A program made the position numbers and the translations under genes. A stretch of DNA of 14,257 nucleotides from a bacterium (GTDB lineage: Bacteria; Patescibacteriota; Minisyncoccia; Minisyncoccales; PWPS01): contig JAGYLR010000012.1 in the NCBI GenBank assembly GCA_018400895.1, positions 1 through 14,257 of the forward strand. Reading direction: 5' to 3'. The notes under the pieces are model-generated. The model was not told where the DNA came from and ran no database searches. It worked only from the letters and a program-made list of their open reading frames with translations. The number at the start of each line of letters is the position of its first letter. The stretch's first letter is position 1. Of this stretch, positions 11,720 to 14,257 are shown one piece after another.

Positions 11720-12694
11720 ATGATTACACAATCAGACTTTAGTTCATTAACTAGTTATATTGATTCTATTTTTAATGAGGTTGCTCAGAAAAAAGTAGCT
11801 GAAAATGTAGGATTTAGTATATTTGATGTTGCTGATACTAACAAACGTAGTCACGAACACTTACTTCTTCATGGTATGTCAGGAATTAAGAAGGTAACTC
11901 CTGGTGAGGACCTTCCTAATATTCTTGGAATACAGGGTGATACAATTACCTGGACACAATCATACTATGGAGCAACTGCATCTATTACTAAGGAAATGAG
12001 ACTCTTTGATTTATATAATCAAATTGATTCAGTTATCAAAAGTATTTCTCAAGATTCATTTGACAAAGTAGACCAATCGTTGGCTGATAGATTGACTGGT
12101 GGTTTTTCTTCAACATACACAGACCCTTATGGAGAAACACAAAGTTCACTTGCCCCTGATGGTAATGAACTTTTTAATGCTTCTCATGATAGTCCTGTTG
12201 GTTCTGAAACATATAGCAATATAGTTGTTTCTGGAGGAGTAACAAACCCAACCCTTTCTCGTGATGCTATAGTAGCTGCAAGACTTGCGGCTGCAACTCA
12301 TAGAGACCCAAATGGAATGATTAGACCTATCAATCTTGATACTCTTGTTATTCCTCGTGCTCTTGAAGATTTAGCACTTAGAGTAGTAGGTTCACAATTT
12401 CTACCAGGAAGTGCCAATAATGATTTAAACCCTCTTTATAATAGGGTTAAGATTGTTGTTTGGGATAGACTTGCACAAAATAGTGCTGGAACTGATACCT
12501 CTGCGTATTGGTTCATGATTGACAGTAACTCCGTCAAAGAGTCCCTTAAGTGTTTATTCGCTGAGAGACCATCTCTTGATGCACCTGAACAGGTTTATAA
12601 GAATAAGAATTGGGATTATTCCCTTGACTTCTTCTATACTGTAGGTACTGGATACCCAGCATATATTTTTGGTTCAAACGGAACTGAAAGCTAA
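11720..12694 (+). CDS. Major capsid protein, Mu gpT-like (HK97 fold)
   Basis: A 324-aa protein. The N-terminus (MITQSDFSSLTSYIDSIFNE) is a helical N-arm, followed by TWTQSYYGATASITKEM, where the E-loop/spine region is expected. The core has the gpT-type block LDTLVIPRALEDLALRVV (about 205-222), then NPLYNRVKIVVWDRL and AYWFMIDSNSVKESL, ending RPSLDAPEQVYKNKNWDYSL. This is the pattern of the Mu gpT-like HK97-fold capsid family found in many phages. It forms the icosahedral shell. There is no SD; the leader reads AATAAACC. The gene is followed by a structured RNA region rather than a classic terminator. Confidence 0.85.
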   Translation: MITQSDFSSLTSYIDSIFNEVAQKKVAENVGFSIFDVADTNKRSHEHLLLHGMSGIKKVTPGEDLPNILGIQGDTITWTQSYYGATASITKEMRLFDLYNQIDSVIKSISQDSFDKVDQSLADRLTGGFSSTYTDPYGETQSSLAPDGNELFNASHDSPVGSETYSNIVVSGGVTNPTLSRDAIVAARLAAATHRDPNGMIRPINLDTLVIPRALEDLALRVVGSQFLPGSANNDLNPLYNRVKIVVWDRLAQNSAGTDTSAYWFMIDSNSVKESLKCLFAERPSLDAPEQVYKNKNWDYSLDFFYTVGTGYPAYIFGSNGTES

Positions 12695-12707
12695 ACCTCG
12701 TAGAAGC

Positions 12708-12736
12708 CCACTTCACACTGTCTAGTTGTGGGGTGG
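12708..12736 (+). ncRNA. Hairpin just downstream of the capsid gene
   Basis: 12 pairs, including two T-G: 12708-12719 with 12724-12736, one bulged T, loop GTCT. It begins 14 bases after the capsid stop and has no T-tract. A likely mRNA 3'-end stabiliser or processing site for the abundant capsid message. Confidence 0.55.
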
Positions 12737-12743
12737 TAAGTTA

Positions 12744-12811
12744 ATAACTTGCTTCGCTGGAGTAGTAAAGTCTTTCTCAATCTACTTCAGCGGAGAAAGA
12801 CAGTAAGTTAT
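12744..12811 (+). ncRNA. Nested RNA structure with mutually competing stems over a start codon
   Basis: Three stems fit in 68 bases: P1, 10 bp (12744-12753 with 12802-12811); P2, 11 bp (12755-12765 with 12782-12792); and a perfect 9-bp pairing of the P2 loop with the segment just after P2 (12770-12778 with 12793-12801). Nearly every base is used. P2 and the 9-bp stem can hardly form together because no linker spans P2, so the segment may switch between two folds. P1 takes in the first two bases of the ATG of the zinc-ribbon ORF, so it could mask that start. Confidence 0.65.
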
Positions 12812-12923
12812 GAATAAATGTAAAGTATGCCAAAAAGAGTTTGAAGTATCGTACAATAACAAAAGATACAAGAATTACTGTTCTGATACTTGTTTCCAAT
12901 GCTTACAACGCATTGCTGATTAA
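12810..12923 (+). CDS. Tiny zinc-ribbon protein (37 aa)
   Basis: The frame reads MNKCKVCQKEFEVSYNNKR, then CSDTCFQCLQR. C4 and C7 form a CxxC pair, and C24, C28 and C31 supply further ligands, so a treble-clef or zinc-ribbon knuckle is likely. The K-C-K-V-C-x-K-x-F start is typical of small zinc ribbons in phages. It lies between the capsid gene and the next structural genes and is flanked by strong hairpins; its ATG is inside stem P1 of the 12744-12811 structure. No SD. It may be a small regulator or an HNH-like remnant. Short, but Cys spacing supports translation. Confidence 0.6.
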   Translation: MNKCKVCQKEFEVSYNNKRYKNYCSDTCFQCLQRIAD

Positions 12924-12931
12924 AAGGAATA

Positions 12932-12964
12932 GAGTGGGAAGGAAAACTGGGCTCCTTCTCGCTC
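12932..12964 (+). ncRNA. Stem-loop after the zinc-ribbon ORF
   Basis: A 12-bp stem (12932-12943 with 12953-12964, two G-U pairs) with a nine-base loop starts nine bases after the stop. No T-tract follows, so it may be a processing or stability element rather than a terminator. Confidence 0.55.
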
Positions 12965-12995
12965 CATAACATCATTAATAATTAAAATAAAAAAC

Positions 12996-13319
12996 ATGTC
13001 ACAATCAATTAACTGGGTTCAGCTGGTAAAACAGAACAGAGCAAAGGCGTTAGGTGTTCCATGGACAAAGGAAGAAGCAAAACTTGTAAATGAATGGAAA
13101 AAGGATTCATCAAAGGGAGTTCACCCTGATGATATTAGGAGTGGAAAATATCTAGAAAAACAAGACAAAGAACCTCAAAAAGAAAAACCAATTCACTATA
13201 TGACTACGGTTGAATTAATTGAAAAAGCTAGAGAGTTAAAACTAAATATAGATGAAACAGCAGTTCAACGTTCAGATTTAATAGTAGAAATTAATAACAA
13301 ATTAAAAAATGAAAGATAA
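12996..13319 (+). CDS. Hypothetical protein with SAP/HeH-like C-terminus (107 aa)
   Basis: The N-terminus, NWVQLVKQNRAKALGVPWTK, is followed by HPDDIRSGKYLEK and a charged linker (KQDKEPQKEKP). The C-terminal block, YMTTVELIEKARELKLNID and AVQRSDLIVEINNKL, has the helix-extended-helix layout of SAP/HeH/Rho-N DNA-binding domains. A gene like this after the major capsid protein is common in head-completion modules and often contains such a motif. It has an AT-rich leader (TTAAAATAAAAAAC before the ATG). It overlaps the next gene by 11 bases. Role in the head, or with DNA at the connector, is inferred. Confidence 0.65.
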   Translation: MSQSINWVQLVKQNRAKALGVPWTKEEAKLVNEWKKDSSKGVHPDDIRSGKYLEKQDKEPQKEKPIHYMTTVELIEKARELKLNIDETAVQRSDLIVEINNKLKNER

Positions 13320-13530
13320 AATAAACAAAGACAAATTACAAGAAATAAGAAGAAGAGAGATAATGATTAAAGAACAAATTCTTATTGTAGAATCGCTTGA
13401 ATTAAACAAAAGATTATATGTTAAGAAAGTATTAGAAAATATGGGATTTGATAAAGACAAGAATTACAACATTAATTTAGATAGTGGAAAGGTTGTGGAA
13501 CAAGAAAAACCAAAAGAAAAAACCGAATAG
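13309..13530 (+). CDS. Hypothetical coiled-coil protein (73 aa)
   Basis: MKDKINKDKLQEIRRREIMI opens a continuous Lys/Glu/Ile/Leu-rich helix (to about residue 48), followed by MGFDKDKNYNINLDSGK and a basic tail of KPKEKTE. It overlaps the upstream gene by 11 bases, suggesting coupled translation. It carries no recognised domain. Position between capsid and nuclease suggests a small head or connector accessory protein; this is context only. Confidence 0.6.
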   Translation: MKDKINKDKLQEIRRREIMIKEQILIVESLELNKRLYVKKVLENMGFDKDKNYNINLDSGKVVEQEKPKEKTE

Positions 13531-13540
13531 GAATAATAAA

Positions 13541-13546
13541 GGTCGG
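13541..13546 (+). promoter_or_regulatory. GGTCGG motif upstream of the nuclease gene
   Basis: AATAAAGGTCGG lies in the 84-base gap before the nuclease gene, the only full plus-strand copy of the left-arm start-associated core. An ATG at 13563 is 16 bases away but opens only a 25-codon frame; the nuclease GTG is 68 bases away. Spacing does not match the other copies. Confidence 0.35.
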
Positions 13547-13614
13547 AGGGTCATTACCTACAATGCTCATCAAGATAATATCTTTTCTTACCAAGGTGTT
13601 AATCAAAGAGAAAT

Positions 13615-13932
13615 GTGAGACACGAACTTTCAAAACTTGAACGAAAAAATTCTACAAAAGCTGAGAGAAAAGTTGCTGAAATCTTAAAAAGAAATCACAT
13701 CAAGTTTAAAGCTAAGTGGAAAATAAATGGCAGAGAAGTAGACTTCCTTATAGGAAAGGTGATTGTTGAAGTCGATGGCAATGTTCATGGAAGTATAGAC
13801 AGAGAAAGAGAGCAAATGTTTTTAGATTCTGGCTATCTACCACTACACATTTCTGTTAATCAAGTTTATAAAAGTAGTGAATTAGAAAAAGATATTATTC
13901 ATTTAATAACACAAAAATATGAGAGAACTTAA
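13615..13932 (+). CDS. DUF559/Vsr-like PD-(D/E)XK endonuclease (105 aa)
   Basis: A small nuclease of the very-short-patch-repair/DUF559 type. It has the helix start STKAERKVAEILKR (13-26, E17), then FKAKWKINGREVDFLIGK (31-48, D43), VIVEVDGNVHGS (49-60, E52 and D54), then FLDSGYLPLHISVNQVY (69-85). The ExDG motif and preceding Asp form the metal site of PD-(D/E)XK nucleases. The start is the GTG at 13615, as no in-frame ATG precedes these motifs. It overlaps the next gene by 14 bases. Genes of this type are found as single-domain nucleases in phages and mobile elements; lying among virion genes it may be a cargo gene. Substrate unknown. Confidence 0.75.
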   Translation: MRHELSKLERKNSTKAERKVAEILKRNHIKFKAKWKINGREVDFLIGKVIVEVDGNVHGSIDREREQMFLDSGYLPLHISVNQVYKSSELEKDIIHLITQKYERT

Positions 13933-14257
13933 AACAGGGTTTGGGTGGTTAGAAGTAGAAAACTATACCGCTGACCCTACCGACACAGACTCAACAAGAG
14001 GAGGATTTGCTATTGTTAATGACACTCCTAAATATTGGGACGGAAGTTCATGGAGTGAATTTGCGGGAGCTAGTGGAGATATTACTTCTGGAACATACGG
14101 AGTTCCTATTACTTTAGTAGGAGTTCTTGCAGGAGCTGGAAATGTAAATATTTTCAATGCAAATGCTCCATTTAAGTTTAGAGTATTAGATGCTTGGGCT
14201 GTTGAAACTAAAAGTGCTAACTCTGGAACATGGAAATTGACTGACGGAACTGATGAT
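13919..14257 (+). CDS. Virion-like protein, N-terminal 113 residues (cut by window edge)
   Basis: MRELKTGFGWLEVENYTAD starts the product. It continues with RGGFAIVNDTPKYWDGSSW (a short tail/head-fibre-like motif with a W-D-G-S-S-W repeat), then ITSGTYGVPITLVGVLAGAG, APFKFRVLDAWAVETKSA and a Gly/Thr-rich end (SGTWKLTDGTDD). The frame is still open at the edge. The bases-in-frame composition is Gly/Ser/Thr/Ala-rich with few Cys, as in phage structural proteins. It starts inside the end of the nuclease gene. A head fibre or capsid-attached fibre is a reasonable guess, not proven. Confidence 0.7.
   Translation, partial: MRELKTGFGWLEVENYTADPTDTDSTRGGFAIVNDTPKYWDGSSWSEFAGASGDITSGTYGVPITLVGVLAGAGNVNIFNANAPFKFRVLDAWAVETKSANSGTWKLTDGTDD

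Noticed and set aside
12744..12811. Stop-codon readthrough or frameshift pseudoknot extending the capsid protein
   Set aside because: The capsid stop is 50 bases upstream and the frame meets another stop at once, so no extended product exists.
1..14257. tRNA genes, CRISPR arrays, insertion sequences, alternative genetic code
   Set aside because: No cloverleaf, spaced repeats or transposase were found, and TGA is a real stop (portal and large-operon ATGA overlaps).

Overview
The window is AT-rich, gene-dense and arranged like one stretch of a tailed (HK97-fold, head-tail) bacteriophage genome. Recognisable hallmarks are a phage replisome organiser, a DnaB-type helicase, terminase, portal, a scaffold-like protein and a Mu gpT-like major capsid protein. 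The genes use the standard bacterial code (TAA, TAG and TGA all act as stops). Promoters look sigma70-like (TTGACA/TTGACT with TATAAT-like -10 boxes). A good Shine-Dalgarno (SD) sequence is visible only before the large terminase and the gene after the portal; most other starts have AT-rich leaders or overlap the previous stop. The host cannot be named from this. No integrase, repressor, tRNA or CRISPR array is visible, and the window is cut at both ends, through a gene on each side.

Left arm (1-5726, minus strand). A promoter at 5789-5816 drives leftward into small accessory genes (57, 100, 60, 126, 22?, 49, 99, 49 and 30 codons). A second promoter (3368-3396), with a palindrome just upstream, leads to tightly packed 43-, 49-, 77- and 68-codon genes and a conserved phage protein (118 aa). 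A large stem-loop (2174-2234) follows, then the replisome organiser, the helicase and a 114-aa gene. A stem-loop with a U-tract at 174-208 closes the arm, and a further leftward promoter and a partial CxxC gene lie at the left edge.

Control region (5727-6069): about 340 bases with no convincing gene, holding divergent promoters and inverted repeats.

Right arm (6070-14257, plus strand). The order is an 80-aa basic protein, terminase small subunit, terminase large subunit, portal, a 97-aa protein, an imperfect hairpin of about 33 bp, scaffold-like protein, decoration-like protein, major capsid protein, a structured RNA segment with a 37-aa zinc-ribbon ORF, two small proteins, a DUF559/Vsr-like nuclease, and the start of a virion-like protein cut by the window edge.

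The least explained signal is a repeated regulatory module in the left arm. Five genes carry GGTCGG or GGTCGA 21-24 bases before the ATG, and a sixth has the variant GGTTGG. Five of the six also have a stem-loop just upstream whose stem sequence varies while its flanks are kept. The motif recurs at the same spacing before the decoration gene on the other strand. This resembles in concept the start-associated sequences of Cluster K mycobacteriophages. The second notable signal is strong RNA structure in the gaps around the scaffold and capsid genes.
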